The notes: generated from the letters alone by a model not told the origin. DNA of 64,000 nucleotides from Ancylobacter lacus (GCF_018390635.1 NZ_JAHBGE010000051.1:161319-225318); one strand, 5' to 3'. Counted from the stretch's first letter, positions 1 to 10,773 are shown. Made by a program: numbers and translations.

Positions 1-578
1 GGCTGTTCGACCTCGACCGGGTCGGGCGCTCCGCCGCGCGGTTCGACTTCGCCAAGCTGGAAAATCTCAACGGCATCTATATGCGGCAGACCCCGGACGC
101 CGAGCTGATGGCGGCGGTGGAGGACCTGCTGCCGCATCTGGAGAACGGCGCCGCCGTCGCCCGGAAGCTGACGCCCGCCCGCAAGGCGCAGATGCTGGCG
201 GCCATGCCGGGGCTGAAGGAGCGCGCCAAGACGCTGGTCGAGCTGATCGACAGCGCCGGCTACATCCTCGAGGAGCGGCCGCTGCCGATCGACGAGAAGG
301 CGCGCGCCCTGCTCACGCCGGAGGCCCGCCGCCTGCTCGGCCTCGCCGCACAGGCGCTGGCCGCCCTCGACGAGTGGTCGGCCGCCACCACCGAGGCCGC
401 GGTGCGGCAGGTGGCGGAAAGCGCGGGCGTGAAGCTCGGCGCGCTCGCCCAGCCGCTGCGCGCCGCCATGACCGGGCGCACCACCTCCCCCGGTATCTTC
501 GACGTGCTGGCGGTGCTGGGCCGCGAGGAGAGCCTTGCCCGACTCACCGACCAGGCCGGTACCGCCGCCGCGGCCTGA
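1..578 (+). CDS. gltX: Glutamyl-tRNA synthetase, C-terminal part (5' end outside window)
   Basis: The frame is open from the first bases (codons begin at position 3) and gives the last 191 residues of a class I glutamyl-tRNA synthetase, which charges tRNA-Glu in the cytoplasm. What is visible is the anticodon-binding, all-helical C-terminal region. It starts at the [11 protein letters not shown] stretch, equivalent to the K-L-x-x-L-N-x-x-Y segment of the family, and ends with a segment rich in [10 protein letters not shown], typical of the GluRS C-terminus. The catalytic HIGH and KMSKS motifs lie upstream of the window. gltA follows on the same strand 324 bases later. The identification rests on the tail and on synteny. 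An ATG at position 81 is internal, not the start. Confidence 0.88.
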   Translation, partial: LFDLDRVGRSAARFDFAKLENLNGIYMRQTPDAELMAAVEDLLPHLENGAAVARKLTPARKAQMLAAMPGLKERAKTLVELIDSAGYILEERPLPIDEKARALLTPEARRLLGLAAQALAALDEWSAATTEAAVRQVAESAGVKLGALAQPLRAAMTGRTTSPGIFDVLAVLGREESLARLTDQAGTAAAA

Positions 579-902
579 CCTCGTCCATTCCCGCCGGCCC
601 CGCCGGGGGCCGGCCGCGCCACGCGCCGCAGCGCGCGCGGCTATTCGACTTTGTGCGACTGCGAAGGCGGCAGCGCGGCCGGCGCCATGCCGCCAACCGT
701 TGCGGCGCAACGATTTTCCCGTGAACGCGGTACCCGTGTGCGCTGCGCTTGCGAGCAGGGAACTAAAGGGATACGACTCTGGGAACGAGGTGCCACGGCC
801 ACACCGCGGCCGCCCGAACCCGGGCATGACGGGCCGCCCGGCCCGTCGCATGGGCGCAATGACGCACCTCTACAGTCGATTTGCTGGTTTGGGAGATCCC
901 GC
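579..902 (+). other. Intergenic region between gltX and gltA
   Basis: These 324 bases carry no convincing gene. A GC-rich hairpin (arms 593-601 and 606-614, 9 bp) follows the gltX stop codon but has no T-tract, so it is at best a weak terminator. The gltA promoter must lie here. TTGCGA near 750 with TACGAC 17 bases later is a weak candidate only. Confidence 0.5.
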
Positions 903-2213
<1,311 letters not shown>

Positions 2214-2250
2214 GGCCGCGCGGCCGACGCCGCGCCCCTGTCACCCCGAG

Positions 2251-2286
2251 CACCCCGGCGCCGCAGCGCCGGGGTGTTTCCGTTTC
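2251..2286. terminator. Intrinsic terminator between convergent gltA and lpxB
   Basis: Perfect 11-bp stem CACCCCGGCGC / GCGCCGGGGTG (2251-2261 and 2266-2276) with a four-base loop, followed on the + strand by TTTCCGTTTC. It lies 38 bases after the gltA stop and 51 bases before the lpxB stop, so it can serve gltA directly and possibly the minus-strand lipid A operon as well. Confidence 0.8.
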
Positions 2287-2336
2287 GGGGCCGGCGTTTT
2301 GAACAGGCGTTCCGGGGCCGGCGGCGTGTGGGCCGT

Positions 2337-3545
2337 TCAGCGTGCGGCGAGTTCGAGCACCGCCCGCGCCGCGCGCCGGCTCGGCGGCTCGGCGCCGAGG
2401 CCCATCACCGCGTCGAGCCGGGCGAAGGCGGCGAGCTGGGCCTCGCGGGCCGGCCCGCCGCGCACCAGCTCGGCCAGATGGCGCGCCATGGCGGGCGGGT
2501 CGATGTGCCACTGCAGGAATTCCGGCACCGCCTTCTCGCGCAGGATCAGGTTGGGCAGAATCGCGGTGGTGACCTTCAATATGTAAGGCGCGATCCATCC
2601 CTCCAGGCGTGGCACGCGGTAGGCCGCGACCATCGGCACCCCCGCCAGCGCCAGCTCCAGCGTCACCGTGCCGGAGGCGGCAAGGGCGGCGCGGGCGACA
2701 CGGAAAGCGGCGCGCTTTTCCGCTTCGTCCTCGACGATCCGCGGTGCCACCGGCCAGTTTGCCACCATCCGCTCAACCTGCGCCCGCCGGCGCGGCAGGG
2801 TCGGCAGCACGAGATCGAACGGACCGACCTCACCGCGCAGCCGGCCGAGCACCTCGCCGAAGGTCGCCCCGAGCCGCGCCACCTCGCTGCCGCGGCTGCC
2901 GGGCAGCACCAGCACCACCGGCGGGGAGGCCGCCCGCCGTGCCGCTTCCTCTGCCGAAGGCCGCAGTTCCGCCAGCTCGCCCAACAGGGGATGGCCGACA
3001 TAGGTCGTCGGCGGGCCGCCCAGCCGCGCCATCACCTCCGGCTCGAAGGGCAGCACCGCAAGCACCCGGTCGATGTGCGGGCGCATGGCCGGCGCCCGCC
3101 CCTCGCGCCACACCCAGACTGTGGGCGCGACATATTTCACGATCGGCAGATGCGGCAGCCGCGCCCGCACCCGGCGGGCGACGCGGTGGTTGAAATCCGG
3201 CAGGTCGACCAGAACCAGCACATCCGGCGGCGCGGCGACGATGGCGGCCACCACCTCGCGCATCCGCCTCAGGATGCCCGGCAGGCCCGCCGCGACCTGG
3301 GCAAAGCCCATGGCGGTGAGATCGTCCATCGGAAACAGCGAGACCAGCCCCTGCGCCTGCATCCGCGTGCCGCCGACGCCGCGAAAGCGCGCCGCCGGCA
3401 CCAGCGCCGCCAGCTCGCGCAGCAGGCCGGCGCCGAGCACATCCCCGGACTCCTCGCCGGCGACGACGAAGACGTCGAGCCCCGCGCCCGAGATGGCGTC
3501 GGCGCTCGCGGCGGCGCCTGTCGCGGCACGGCCGGCGGCGCTCAT
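2337..3545 (-). CDS. lpxB: Lipid-A-disaccharide synthase
   Basis: A 402-residue GT19 glycosyltransferase that joins UDP-2,3-diacylglucosamine and lipid X to tetraacyl-disaccharide 1-phosphate at the inner face of the inner membrane. Visible family landmarks are VVAGEESGDVLGAGLL (residues 27-42), the DLPDFNHRVAR block (114-124), YVGHPLL (182-187) and LVLPGSRGSEVARL (212-225). It has a slightly long, Ala-rich N-terminus (about 22 residues). The start codon overlaps the lpxI stop by four bases (ATGA), which implies translational coupling. It is the last gene of the minus-strand lipid A and envelope operon. Confidence 0.95.
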   Translation of the reverse strand: MSAAGRAATGAAASADAISGAGLDVFVVAGEESGDVLGAGLLRELAALVPAARFRGVGGTRMQAQGLVSLFPMDDLTAMGFAQVAAGLPGILRRMREVVAAIVAAPPDVLVLVDLPDFNHRVARRVRARLPHLPIVKYVAPTVWVWREGRAPAMRPHIDRVLAVLPFEPEVMARLGGPPTTYVGHPLLGELAELRPSAEEAARRAASPPVVLVLPGSRGSEVARLGATFGEVLGRLRGEVGPFDLVLPTLPRRRAQVERMVANWPVAPRIVEDEAEKRAAFRVARAALAASGTVTLELALAGVPMVAAYRVPRLEGWIAPYILKVTTAILPNLILREKAVPEFLQWHIDPPAMARHLAELVRGGPAREAQLAAFARLDAVMGLGAEPPSRRAARAVLELAAR

Positions 3546-4450
3546 GGCGCCGCGTCCCCGGCGGCCACCCCGAGCAGGAACAGGCCGGCGGCGTCGGCCC
3601 GGCGGACCAGCTCCTCGACGTCGCTGACGATGACGCCGCCCGCCTCCACCGCGATGCCGGCGATGCCCGCGCGCACCGCGCCCTCCACGGTGAGCGGGCC
3701 GAGCGAGGGCAGGTCGAGCCGGCGGTCCTGCCCCGCCTTGGGCCGCTTCACCAGAACGCCACAGGGCGACGGCGCCTTGATGCGCCCGCGCGCGCGCAGA
3801 TCGGCGCAGCGCTCCAGCATCAGGTCGGTGCCCTCCGCCGCCTCCACGGCGACGACATGGCCGTTCATCACCACCAGCCCCTGGCCGATGTCGAGCGGCC
3901 CGAGCACCTCAAGCGCCCGGAAGCCGGTGGCGATGTCGGCCTGTACCTCCCGCGACGGGCGGACGGCGCCGAGCACCCCCTCGGGCGCGAGAATGCCGGG
4001 CGCCACCTCATGGGCGCCAAGCAGGCGGAACCCCGCCTCCTCGAAGATGCGGGCGACGCCCGAGAGCAGGTGATCGTCGCCGCCGCGCATCAGGGCGATG
4101 ACCCGCGGCATGCGCCGCAGCGTCGCCCAGTCCAGCCGGATGTCGCGGATGCGGGGGCGCAGCACCGTGCCGATCATCACCACGTCCCGGCAGCCATGGC
4201 GCTTCAGCTCCGTCTGAAGCATCCCGAACCGGCCCATGGGGATCCACACATGGGGAAAGGCCTCGACCTCCGCCGAGGCCGAACCGCGCAACGCGAACAG
4301 GACGACCCGGCGCCCGGCCGCCTGCGCCGCACGGGCGACCGCCAGCGGGAATGCCCCGCCGCCGCAGATGATGCCGAGCGCACCCTCCCCCGGCGCGGAA
4401 CCCGGCGCGGCCTCAGGCGGCTTCGCGGTCGCCGCCATCGTCGACATCAT
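3542..4450 (-). CDS. lpxI: UDP-2,3-diacylglucosamine pyrophosphatase LpxI
   Basis: LpxI (DUF1009 family) hydrolyses UDP-2,3-diacylglucosamine to lipid X; it replaces LpxH in most alphaproteobacteria. The protein shows the N-terminal IICGGGAFPLAVARAAQ block, a central FGMLQTELKRHGCRDVVMIG segment, and the C-terminal domain with RLDLPSLGPLTVEGAVRAG and GIAGIAVEAGGVI. The start is uncertain: ATG codons at 4450, 4447 and 4438 all overlap the end of lpxA by 26-38 bases and none has a clear ribosome site. A longer open frame to 4606 is just lpxA read in another frame. It is placed between lpxA and lpxB, exactly the substrate order of the pathway, and coupled to lpxB. Confidence 0.93.
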   Translation of the reverse strand: MMSTMAATAKPPEAAPGSAPGEGALGIICGGGAFPLAVARAAQAAGRRVVLFALRGSASAEVEAFPHVWIPMGRFGMLQTELKRHGCRDVVMIGTVLRPRIRDIRLDWATLRRMPRVIALMRGGDDHLLSGVARIFEEAGFRLLGAHEVAPGILAPEGVLGAVRPSREVQADIATGFRALEVLGPLDIGQGLVVMNGHVVAVEAAEGTDLMLERCADLRARGRIKAPSPCGVLVKRPKAGQDRRLDLPSLGPLTVEGAVRAGIAGIAVEAGGVIVSDVEELVRRADAAGLFLLGVAAGDAAP

Positions 4451-5243
4451 GGGGCACGGTGAGCCGGCGCTTGCCGGCCGAACGGATGAAGTCGAGCACG
4501 ATGGTGACATAGGGCTGGCCGGCGAACAGCTCGGCGGTGCGCGCGGTGCGCTCGACCAGCGTGCCGCGCCCATAGAACAGCTCGCGATAGGCCGCGCGCA
4601 GGGCATGGATGTCCGCCCTGGTGGCGCCGCGACGCTTCAGGCCGATGATGTTGAGCCCGCCCAGCCCCGGGCGGCCCTCGACCATCGCCCCGAACGGGAT
4701 GATGTCGTGCCGCGCGCCGCACATGCCGCCGATGATGGCGCCCTCGCCCACCCGGGCGAACTGGTGCACCGCGGTGAGGCCGCCAAGGAACACATTGTCG
4801 CCGACGGTGACATGGCCGGCCAGCGTCGCGTTGTTGGCGAAGATCACGTTGTTGCCGACCACGCAGTCATGGGCGACATGGCTCGCCGCCATGAACATGC
4901 CGTTGTCGCCGACCCGCGTCTCCATGTGACCGCCCGCGGTGCCGATGTTCATCGTCACATGCTCGCGCACGATGCAGTTGCGCCCGACCACCAGCCGGCT
5001 CGGCTCGCCCTTGTAGTGCAGCGACTGCGGCGGCGTGCCGAGCACCGCGAAGGGATACACCGCGGTGCCGGCGCCGAGCGTGGTGTGTCCTTCCACCACG
5101 ACATGGGACAGCAGGCGAACGCCGTCGCCCAGCTCGACATCGGGACCCACCGTGCAGAACGGACCGATCTCAACATTCTCGCCGAGGCGCGCACCCTGCG
5201 CGACGCGCGCCGTGGGGTCGATCCGGGCCGTGGTGGAACTCAT
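4413..5243 (-). CDS. lpxA: Acyl-ACP--UDP-N-acetylglucosamine O-acyltransferase
   Basis: LpxA (276 residues) transfers a 3-hydroxyacyl chain from ACP to UDP-GlcNAc, the first step of lipid A synthesis. It has a left-handed beta-helix made of hexapeptide repeats (for example GARLGENVEIGP, VVGNNVIFANNATLAG) over about residues 10-190. The catalytic histidine region is ASHVAHDCVVG, the HQFARVG segment follows, and the C-terminal helical domain starts at NIIGLKRRGATRADI. ATG at 5243 is chosen because AGGAG lies nine bases upstream; a TTG directly before it could add one codon. It starts six bases after the fabZ stop. Confidence 0.96.
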   Translation of the reverse strand: MSSTTARIDPTARVAQGARLGENVEIGPFCTVGPDVELGDGVRLLSHVVVEGHTTLGAGTAVYPFAVLGTPPQSLHYKGEPSRLVVGRNCIVREHVTMNIGTAGGHMETRVGDNGMFMAASHVAHDCVVGNNVIFANNATLAGHVTVGDNVFLGGLTAVHQFARVGEGAIIGGMCGARHDIIPFGAMVEGRPGLGGLNIIGLKRRGATRADIHALRAAYRELFYGRGTLVERTARTAELFAGQPYVTIVLDFIRSAGKRRLTVPHDVDDGGDREAA

Positions 5244-5249
5244 CAACAG

Positions 5250-5711
5250 CTACTCCTGTGCGATCATGGCGCCGACTTCGGCCTCGGCCACGAGCTGGCC
5301 GGCGACCTTCGCCTCGCCGCGGAACCACCACATGTTCCGCCTCTTGGCGAGGCGCGTCATGTGATATTCCAGCACGTCGCCCGGCACCACCGGCTTGCGG
5401 AACTTGGCCTTGTCGATGGTCATGAAATAGACGAGCTGCGGCTTGCCCCCGCCGCCGCCGAGCAGGCAGATCGTGCCCGCGGTCTGTGCCATGCCCTCGA
5501 GGATGAGCACGCCCGGCATCACCGGGCGATCCGGGAAATGGCCCTGGAAGTGCGGCTCGTTGGCCGAGACGTTCTTGATGCCGACCGCGCTGAGATCGCC
5601 GTCGATGTCGACGATGCGGTCGATCATCAGGAAGGGGTAGCGATGCGGCAACGCCGCAAGGATCTGCTGGATGTCGGCGGCCCCAAGGACCTTATTTTCC
5701 TCGCCACTCAT
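5250..5711 (-). CDS. fabZ: 3-hydroxyacyl-[acyl-carrier-protein] dehydratase FabZ
   Basis: A 153-residue hot-dog-fold dehydratase of fatty-acid elongation. The active-site helix motif [20 protein letters not shown] contains the catalytic His and, 14 residues later, the catalytic Glu. It competes with LpxA and LpxD for 3-hydroxyacyl-ACP, which explains its constant position between lpxD and lpxA. The ATG at 5711 overlaps the lpxD stop (TGATG). The preceding TTG codon is not needed. Its length and full motif set are normal. Confidence 0.96.
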   Translation of the reverse strand: MSGEENKVLGAADIQQILAALPHRYPFLMIDRIVDIDGDLSAVGIKNVSANEPHFQGHFPDRPVMPGVLILEGMAQTAGTICLLGGGGGKPQLVYFMTIDKAKFRKPVVPGDVLEYHMTRLAKRRNMWWFRGEAKVAGQLVAEAEVGAMIAQE

Positions 5712-6790
5712 CAAACGCCCCGTTGTCCTTCATCCCCGCGCGATCCGTCCGGCCGCTCCCCGCGGCCGAGACGCTGCACCGCCATCACCTCGCGGAACCA
5801 GTCGCGCATCGGCTTGGCCGGCGATCCGCCCCATTGCGCCCCGGCCGGCACGTCGTCCTTCACGTTGCTGCTGGCCGCGATCTGCGCCCCGTCGCCGATG
5901 TGGACATGGCCGATGACCCCGACCTGGCCGCCGAGCATCACGAAATCGCCGAGCGTCGCGCTGCCGGCAATGCCGGTTTGCGAGACCACCACACAGTGCC
6001 GGCCGATGACGACGTTGTGGGCGATCTGCACCAGATTGTCGATCTTGGTGCCCTCGCCGATCACCGTGTCGCGCACCCCGCCGCGGTCGATCGCGGTGTT
6101 GGCGCCGATCTCGACATCGTCCTGAAGGATGACCCGGCCGAACTGGGGAATCTTGGCGTGGCCGCGGGCGCCCCCGAGATAGCCGAAGCCGTCCTGGCCG
6201 ATTCGCGCGCCGGGGTGGATGATGACCCGGTCGCCGACCAGCGCATGGATCAGCGACACGCCGATGCCGATGTGGCAGTTGCGCCCGATCCGCACCCCGG
6301 GGCCCACCACCGCGCCGGCGGCGATGACGCTGCCGGCGCCGATTTCGGCCCCCGGCCCGACCACCGCGCCGGGATCGACCGTGACCGCGTCCTCGAGCCG
6401 GGCCTGCGGATGGACGATGGCGCCGGCGGCGACGCCGTGATGGCCGAACACCGAGGCCGGCCGCAGCAAATCGGCATGGACATGCCGCGCCAGCGCGACG
6501 AAGGCGTGGTGCGGGCGCGCCACCACCAGCGCCTGCGTGCCCGCCGGCACCCGCTCCAGCAGGCGCTCGGGGACGAAGCAGGCGCCCGCGCGCGTGGCCG
6601 CGAGCTGCGGCACGAAACGCGCCGCGTCGATGAAGCTGACGTCGCCCGGCTGGGCGCGGTCAAGCGCGGCAAGGCCGGTGATGACCGGCGCGGGGGACAC
6701 GAGCGGCCCGGCGGCCCGCGCACCGGTGATGGCGCACAGCTCCTCTAGCGAGAGCGGCGCACGCGGCGCGAAGAAGACGGGATCACTCAT
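5711..6790 (-). CDS. lpxD: UDP-3-O-(3-hydroxyacyl)glucosamine N-acyltransferase
   Basis: LpxD (359 residues) adds the N-linked hydroxyacyl chain in lipid A synthesis. The N-terminal uridine-binding domain (about 1-100) is followed by a hexapeptide-repeat beta-helix and a C-terminal helix. The catalytic-histidine block reads [18 protein letters not shown], and the helix then continues with [19 protein letters not shown]. The tail ends in a short charged extension ([12 protein letters not shown]). It lies 83 bases downstream of bamA, with a GC-rich hairpin in the gap, and is coupled to fabZ by a one-base overlap. Confidence 0.96.
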   Translation of the reverse strand: MSDPVFFAPRAPLSLEELCAITGARAAGPLVSPAPVITGLAALDRAQPGDVSFIDAARFVPQLAATRAGACFVPERLLERVPAGTQALVVARPHHAFVALARHVHADLLRPASVFGHHGVAAGAIVHPQARLEDAVTVDPGAVVGPGAEIGAGSVIAAGAVVGPGVRIGRNCHIGIGVSLIHALVGDRVIIHPGARIGQDGFGYLGGARGHAKIPQFGRVILQDDVEIGANTAIDRGGVRDTVIGEGTKIDNLVQIAHNVVIGRHCVVVSQTGIAGSATLGDFVMLGGQVGVIGHVHIGDGAQIAASSNVKDDVPAGAQWGGSPAKPMRDWFREVMAVQRLGRGERPDGSRGDEGQRGV

Positions 6791-6822
6791 GGCGGGAACC
6801 GGACGGCGCTCTCAAACAGACA

Positions 6823-6846
6823 GGCGGCCCGGAAGACCGGGCCGCC
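6823..6846 (-). terminator. Hairpin between bamA and lpxD (attenuator or weak terminator)
   Basis: A 10-bp perfect stem GGCGGCCCGG / CCGGGCCGCC (6823-6832 and 6837-6846) with a four-base loop sits just after the bamA stop. On the minus strand it is followed by TGTCTGTTTG, only a poor T-tract, so partial termination or mRNA stabilisation between bamA and lpxD is more likely than a full stop. Confidence 0.45.
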
Positions 6847-6873
6847 ATGACCTTATACACGGATGGCCGGAGA

Positions 6874-9300
6874 TCAGAACTTGGTGCCGCCGGAGAAGCG
6901 GAAGGCCTGGGTCTGATCGTAGCTTTCCTTGGTGAGCGCCCACGCATAGTCGAAGCGCAGCGGACCGAAGGGCGACTTCCAGATCAGGCTCATACCCACC
7001 GAGGAGCGAACCATGTCGCTGTCGGCGACGCAGACATTCGCCCAGCCCTGGGTCTTGGAGCCGGAGATCTGCGAGCAGTCCGTCAGGTTGTTTTCCCAGC
7101 CCGACACATTCTGGAAGGTGGTGTTGCCCTGGTAGTCCCACAGCGAACCGGCGTCGGCGAACACCGCGAACTTCAGGCCCGCTTCCTTGGGCAGGAAGGA
7201 GAGCGGGAACTGCAGTTCCGCCGTCGTGCCCCAGTAGAGCGTGCCGCCGAGCGCGGTCGGGTCGGTGCCGTCGCCGCCCGAGGCAAGGTCGCGCGGGCCG
7301 ATGCCGTTCGAGGCGAAGCCGCGGACCAGATCGGGGCCCTTGAAGAAGTTGTCGAGGATGCGCAGCTGCTCGCCGCCCCACGAGGAGACGTTACCCGCCT
7401 GACCGCGCAGCATCAGCACGAAATCGCCGAACAGCGGGTAATAGGCGCGGGCGTCGAAGGTGGAGCGGATGTAGTCGACATCGCCGCCGAGGCCGGCGAG
7501 ATCCTGCTTGAACTCGATCAGGTAACCCGAGGTGGGATCGAGGTTATTGTCGAGCATGTTGTAGGAGAGGGTGTAGCCGATGGCCGAGGTGAGGGCCGGA
7601 TCGCCGTCCACCTCGAGAATCGCCCACGAGACATTGTAGTTGTAGTCGCTGCTGACCGTGACTTCCTTGGTCGACAGCGTGTAGCGCAAGCCCAGCGTCA
7701 GCTCGTCGGTCAGCGGCAGGCCGAGGCGCAGCGTACCACCGGCGGTGTTGGTGTCGTACGGGCTGGTGCTGGTCGCCGAGGTATCCTTGTAGAACAGGTC
7801 GAAACCGGCGGCGACGCGATAGTCGAGGAAGTAGGGCTCGGTGAAGTTGAACTCCACGCCCTGCGTGTTCTCGCCCAGCGTGCCCGACAGGCGGACATAC
7901 TGGCCGCGGCCGAGGAAGTTCTTCTCGGTGATCGCGACTTCGCCGATGAAGCCGTCGCTGGTGGAGTAGCCGCCCGAAACGGCGAACTCGCCGGTCGGCT
8001 GATCCTCGACATCCACCACGAGGATCACGCGATCCGGGGCCGAGCCCGGCTCGTTGGTGATCTTGACGGTCTTGAAGAAGCCGAGATTGCGCAGCCGGCG
8101 CTCGGCGCGGTCGACCAGAACGCGGTTATAGGCGTCGCCTTCGCCGAGATCGAACTCGCGGCGCACCACCCAGTCACGGGTACGGGTGTTGCCCCGCACC
8201 TCGATGCGCTCGATATAGACGCGCGGCCCCTCTTCCACGGTGAAGACGAGCGAGATGGTGCGGGCCTCGAAGTTGCGGTCGCCGCGCGGGCGGACCTGCG
8301 CGAAGGCATAGCCGCTCTTCGACACCTCGATGGTGGCGTTCTCGACCGACTTCTCGACCAGCTCAGCGTTATAGACCTGGCCCTGCTGGACGCGGAGCGC
8401 GGAACGGATCGAAGCCGGGTCGACGTCCTTGATGTTGGAGACGACGTCGATCGTGCCGAAGCGGTACTGCTGACCCTCGTCGAGCACATAGGTCAGGATG
8501 AAGCCGCCGGTCTTGCGGTCGAGGTCGGCCGACACCGACACGATGCGGAAATCGGCATAGCCGTTCTTCAGGTAGAAGCGGCGCAGCAGCTCCTGGTCGG
8601 CATTGATGCGGTCGACGTCATAGACGTCGGTGTTCTTCAGCCAGGACAGCCAGTTCGACTCGGTGGTCGTCAGCTCGTCCTTGAGCTTGTATTCGGAGAA
8701 GGCCTTGTTGCCGACGAAGACGATCTTGGAGATGCCGAGCTTCTCGCCCTCGTTGATCTCGAACACCAGATCGACCCGGCCCTCGCCGCGGTCGATGGTC
8801 TTCGGCTCGACGCGGACGTCGTAGCGGCCGGCGCGGCGATAGAGCTCGATGATGCGCTGGGTGTCGGCCTGGACGGTGGCCTTGTTGAACGGGCTGCGCG
8901 GCTTCGACTGCACCTCGGAGGCGAGCTGCTCGTCCTTGATCTTCTTGTTGCCCTCAAAGGCGACGCGGTTGATCACCTCGTTCTCGACCACGGTGACGAC
9001 CATGCGGCCGCCCCGGTTGCTGATGCGCACGTCGGAGAACAGGCCGGTCGCGTAAAGGCTCTTCAACGCCTCGTCGATGCGGGCGGCGTCCAGCTTCTGG
9101 CCGGCCGGGGGCGTGAAATAGGCGCGGATGGTGTCGGCATCCACCCGCTTGTTGCCCTCGACGATGATGGAGCTGGCGCTCTGGGCAAAGGCGCTCTGCG
9201 GCGGAAGGGCGATGGATCCGGCGACCCCAGTGACCGCCGTGGCGAGGCACACGCCACTCACGGACACCATCTTACTCACAAACCGGACACGAGCAGCCAT
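6874..9300 (-). CDS. bamA: Outer-membrane protein assembly factor BamA
   Basis: An 808-residue Omp85-family protein, the pore and insertase of the beta-barrel assembly machine. The N-terminus is a signal peptide ending near SAFA (about residue 39). Five POTRA repeats follow (the first begins at IIVEGNKRVDADTI), then a C-terminal 16-strand barrel. The conserved VRGF loop motif is present in DLVRGFASNGIG, and the protein ends in phenylalanine (SGGTKF) as expected of an outer-membrane barrel. ATG at 9300 is chosen since the upstream in-frame extension to 9363 is not family-like. It lies downstream of rseP and upstream of lpxD, a standard envelope-biogenesis arrangement. Confidence 0.97.
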   Translation of the reverse strand: MAARVRFVSKMVSVSGVCLATAVTGVAGSIALPPQSAFAQSASSIIVEGNKRVDADTIRAYFTPPAGQKLDAARIDEALKSLYATGLFSDVRISNRGGRMVVTVVENEVINRVAFEGNKKIKDEQLASEVQSKPRSPFNKATVQADTQRIIELYRRAGRYDVRVEPKTIDRGEGRVDLVFEINEGEKLGISKIVFVGNKAFSEYKLKDELTTTESNWLSWLKNTDVYDVDRINADQELLRRFYLKNGYADFRIVSVSADLDRKTGGFILTYVLDEGQQYRFGTIDVVSNIKDVDPASIRSALRVQQGQVYNAELVEKSVENATIEVSKSGYAFAQVRPRGDRNFEARTISLVFTVEEGPRVYIERIEVRGNTRTRDWVVRREFDLGEGDAYNRVLVDRAERRLRNLGFFKTVKITNEPGSAPDRVILVVDVEDQPTGEFAVSGGYSTSDGFIGEVAITEKNFLGRGQYVRLSGTLGENTQGVEFNFTEPYFLDYRVAAGFDLFYKDTSATSTSPYDTNTAGGTLRLGLPLTDELTLGLRYTLSTKEVTVSSDYNYNVSWAILEVDGDPALTSAIGYTLSYNMLDNNLDPTSGYLIEFKQDLAGLGGDVDYIRSTFDARAYYPLFGDFVLMLRGQAGNVSSWGGEQLRILDNFFKGPDLVRGFASNGIGPRDLASGGDGTDPTALGGTLYWGTTAELQFPLSFLPKEAGLKFAVFADAGSLWDYQGNTTFQNVSGWENNLTDCSQISGSKTQGWANVCVADSDMVRSSVGMSLIWKSPFGPLRFDYAWALTKESYDQTQAFRFSGGTKF

Positions 9301-9444
9301 GTGGTGCGCAACCTTACCGTTGTTCTGGTATCGGCACAGCTTCGCACAAGCGAAAAGCTGCACGGACTCTCACCCTGCGGACTTGTTTGTACAGACTTTT
9401 GCTGCACCTGCAAACCGAGCCGCCCCTCGGTCCGCGCCTTTTCC

Positions 9445-9474
9445 GGGTGGCGTTGCCTCCGGGCAACGCCACCC
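9445..9474 (-). other. Strong GC hairpin in the rseP-bamA gap
   Basis: A 13-bp perfect stem (9445-9457 with 9462-9474; left arm GGGTGGCGTTGCC) and a four-base loop lie 12 bases after the rseP stop and about 145 bases before the bamA start. No T-tract follows on either strand, so it is not a classical intrinsic terminator. It could protect the 3' end of rseP mRNA or mark processing before bamA. Confidence 0.5.
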
Positions 9475-9485
9475 GCTCTCGCCCC

Positions 9486-10634
9486 TCAAGATTTTGAAAT
9501 GTTGAGGATATCGTTGAATGTCGCAAACAGCATGAGCATCAGCACCAAAGCGAGACCGATGCGGAAACCGACCTCCTGCGCGCGCTCGCTCAAGGGCCGG
9601 CCCCGCAGCGCCTCGACCGCGTAGAAGGCCAGGTGACCACCGTCGAGCAAGGGTATCGGGAAGAGGTTAAGAAGTCCGATCGAAACCGACAGCACCGCCG
9701 CGAGCTGCAGCAGCGCGGCGAAGCCGAACGTCGCCACCTGCCCCGACACCTGGGCGATGCGAATCGGGCCGCCGAGCTGGTCCGGCGATTCCCGTCCCGA
9801 CACCACCCCGCCGAGATAGCTGAAGGTGCGGTCGACCACGAACCACACTTCCTTCACCGCCATGCCGACCGCCGTCACCGGGCCATAGGTCTGCGTCACC
9901 GCCCCGCCATTCTCGGCGGAACGGGAAATGCCGAGAATGCCGATATTGTGGACATTGCCGAAGCTGTCCTTGATCTCGCGGCGGTCGGGCACCGCGGTCA
10001 GGGTCACCTCGCCCTCCCCCTCGCGACGCACGACGACGCTGAGCTGCTGCCCGGCGCTGGCGCTGACGACGCGCTGCATGTCGCTGAAGGATTCGATCGG
10101 CGTGCCGTCGATGCTGAGGATGAGGTCGTGGGGCTGGAAGCCCGCGCGCTCGGCGGCGCTGCCGGTCTGCACCGCGTCCACCACCGGCGTCATCACCTGC
10201 CGGCCCACCGTCATGAACAGGCCGGCGAAAATCGCGATGGCGAGCAGGAAATTGGCGATCGGCCCCGCGGCCACGATGGCGGCGCGCGCACCGACGGACT
10301 TGTGGAAGAAGCTGCCCTCCCGCTCCTCCGGGGTCATCCGCGCCACCGCGTCGCGGTCGGGCGCGCTGGCGGCGTTGTCGTCGCCGTGGAACTTCACGAA
10401 GCCGCCGAGCGGGATGGCGGCCAGACGCCAGCGGGTGCCGTGGCGGTCATTGAAACCGGCGATCTCCGGTCCGAAGCCGATGGAAAACGCGACGATCTTC
10501 ACCCCGGCGCGCCGCGCGACCCAGAAATGGCCGAGTTCGTGAAAGAACACCACCACCGTGAGCACGAACAGGAAGGGGATGATGTAGCCCAGTATCCAGT
10601 GGATCTGACCACCCGCCGCGACCACAACGTCCAT
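9486..10634 (-). CDS. rseP: Site-2 intramembrane metalloprotease RseP/MmpA
   Basis: A 382-residue zinc protease that cuts transmembrane segments of anti-sigma factors and signal peptides in the inner membrane. The zinc motif HELGH is at residues 32-36 in the first membrane helix. A PDZ domain follows in the middle (SAAERAGFQPHDLILSIDG), and the third zinc ligand region is PIPLLDGGHLAFY near the C-terminus. ATG at 10634 is preferred over a TTG at 10655 because GAGGAAG lies six bases upstream. In many relatives dxr sits between cdsA and rseP; here 139 non-coding bases separate the two. Confidence 0.95.
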   Translation of the reverse strand: MDVVVAAGGQIHWILGYIIPFLFVLTVVVFFHELGHFWVARRAGVKIVAFSIGFGPEIAGFNDRHGTRWRLAAIPLGGFVKFHGDDNAASAPDRDAVARMTPEEREGSFFHKSVGARAAIVAAGPIANFLLAIAIFAGLFMTVGRQVMTPVVDAVQTGSAAERAGFQPHDLILSIDGTPIESFSDMQRVVSASAGQQLSVVVRREGEGEVTLTAVPDRREIKDSFGNVHNIGILGISRSAENGGAVTQTYGPVTAVGMAVKEVWFVVDRTFSYLGGVVSGRESPDQLGGPIRIAQVSGQVATFGFAALLQLAAVLSVSIGLLNLFPIPLLDGGHLAFYAVEALRGRPLSERAQEVGFRIGLALVLMLMLFATFNDILNISKS

Positions 10635-10773
10635 CACAAGCTTCCTCTCGCCCAACGGGGCTCCTGCATGACCACCCCGTCAGTACGGCGGCTTTGCGGC
10701 AAAGATGCGCAAAACCGGCCGCGCCGGCAATGAGGGGGCGCATCGTCCGGCCGCAGATGGCGCGGCCGCTGCG

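Noticed and set aside
6847..9624. Long + strand open frame opposite bamA
   Set aside because: Same shadow effect; BamA is complete on the minus strand with signal peptide, POTRA repeats and barrel.
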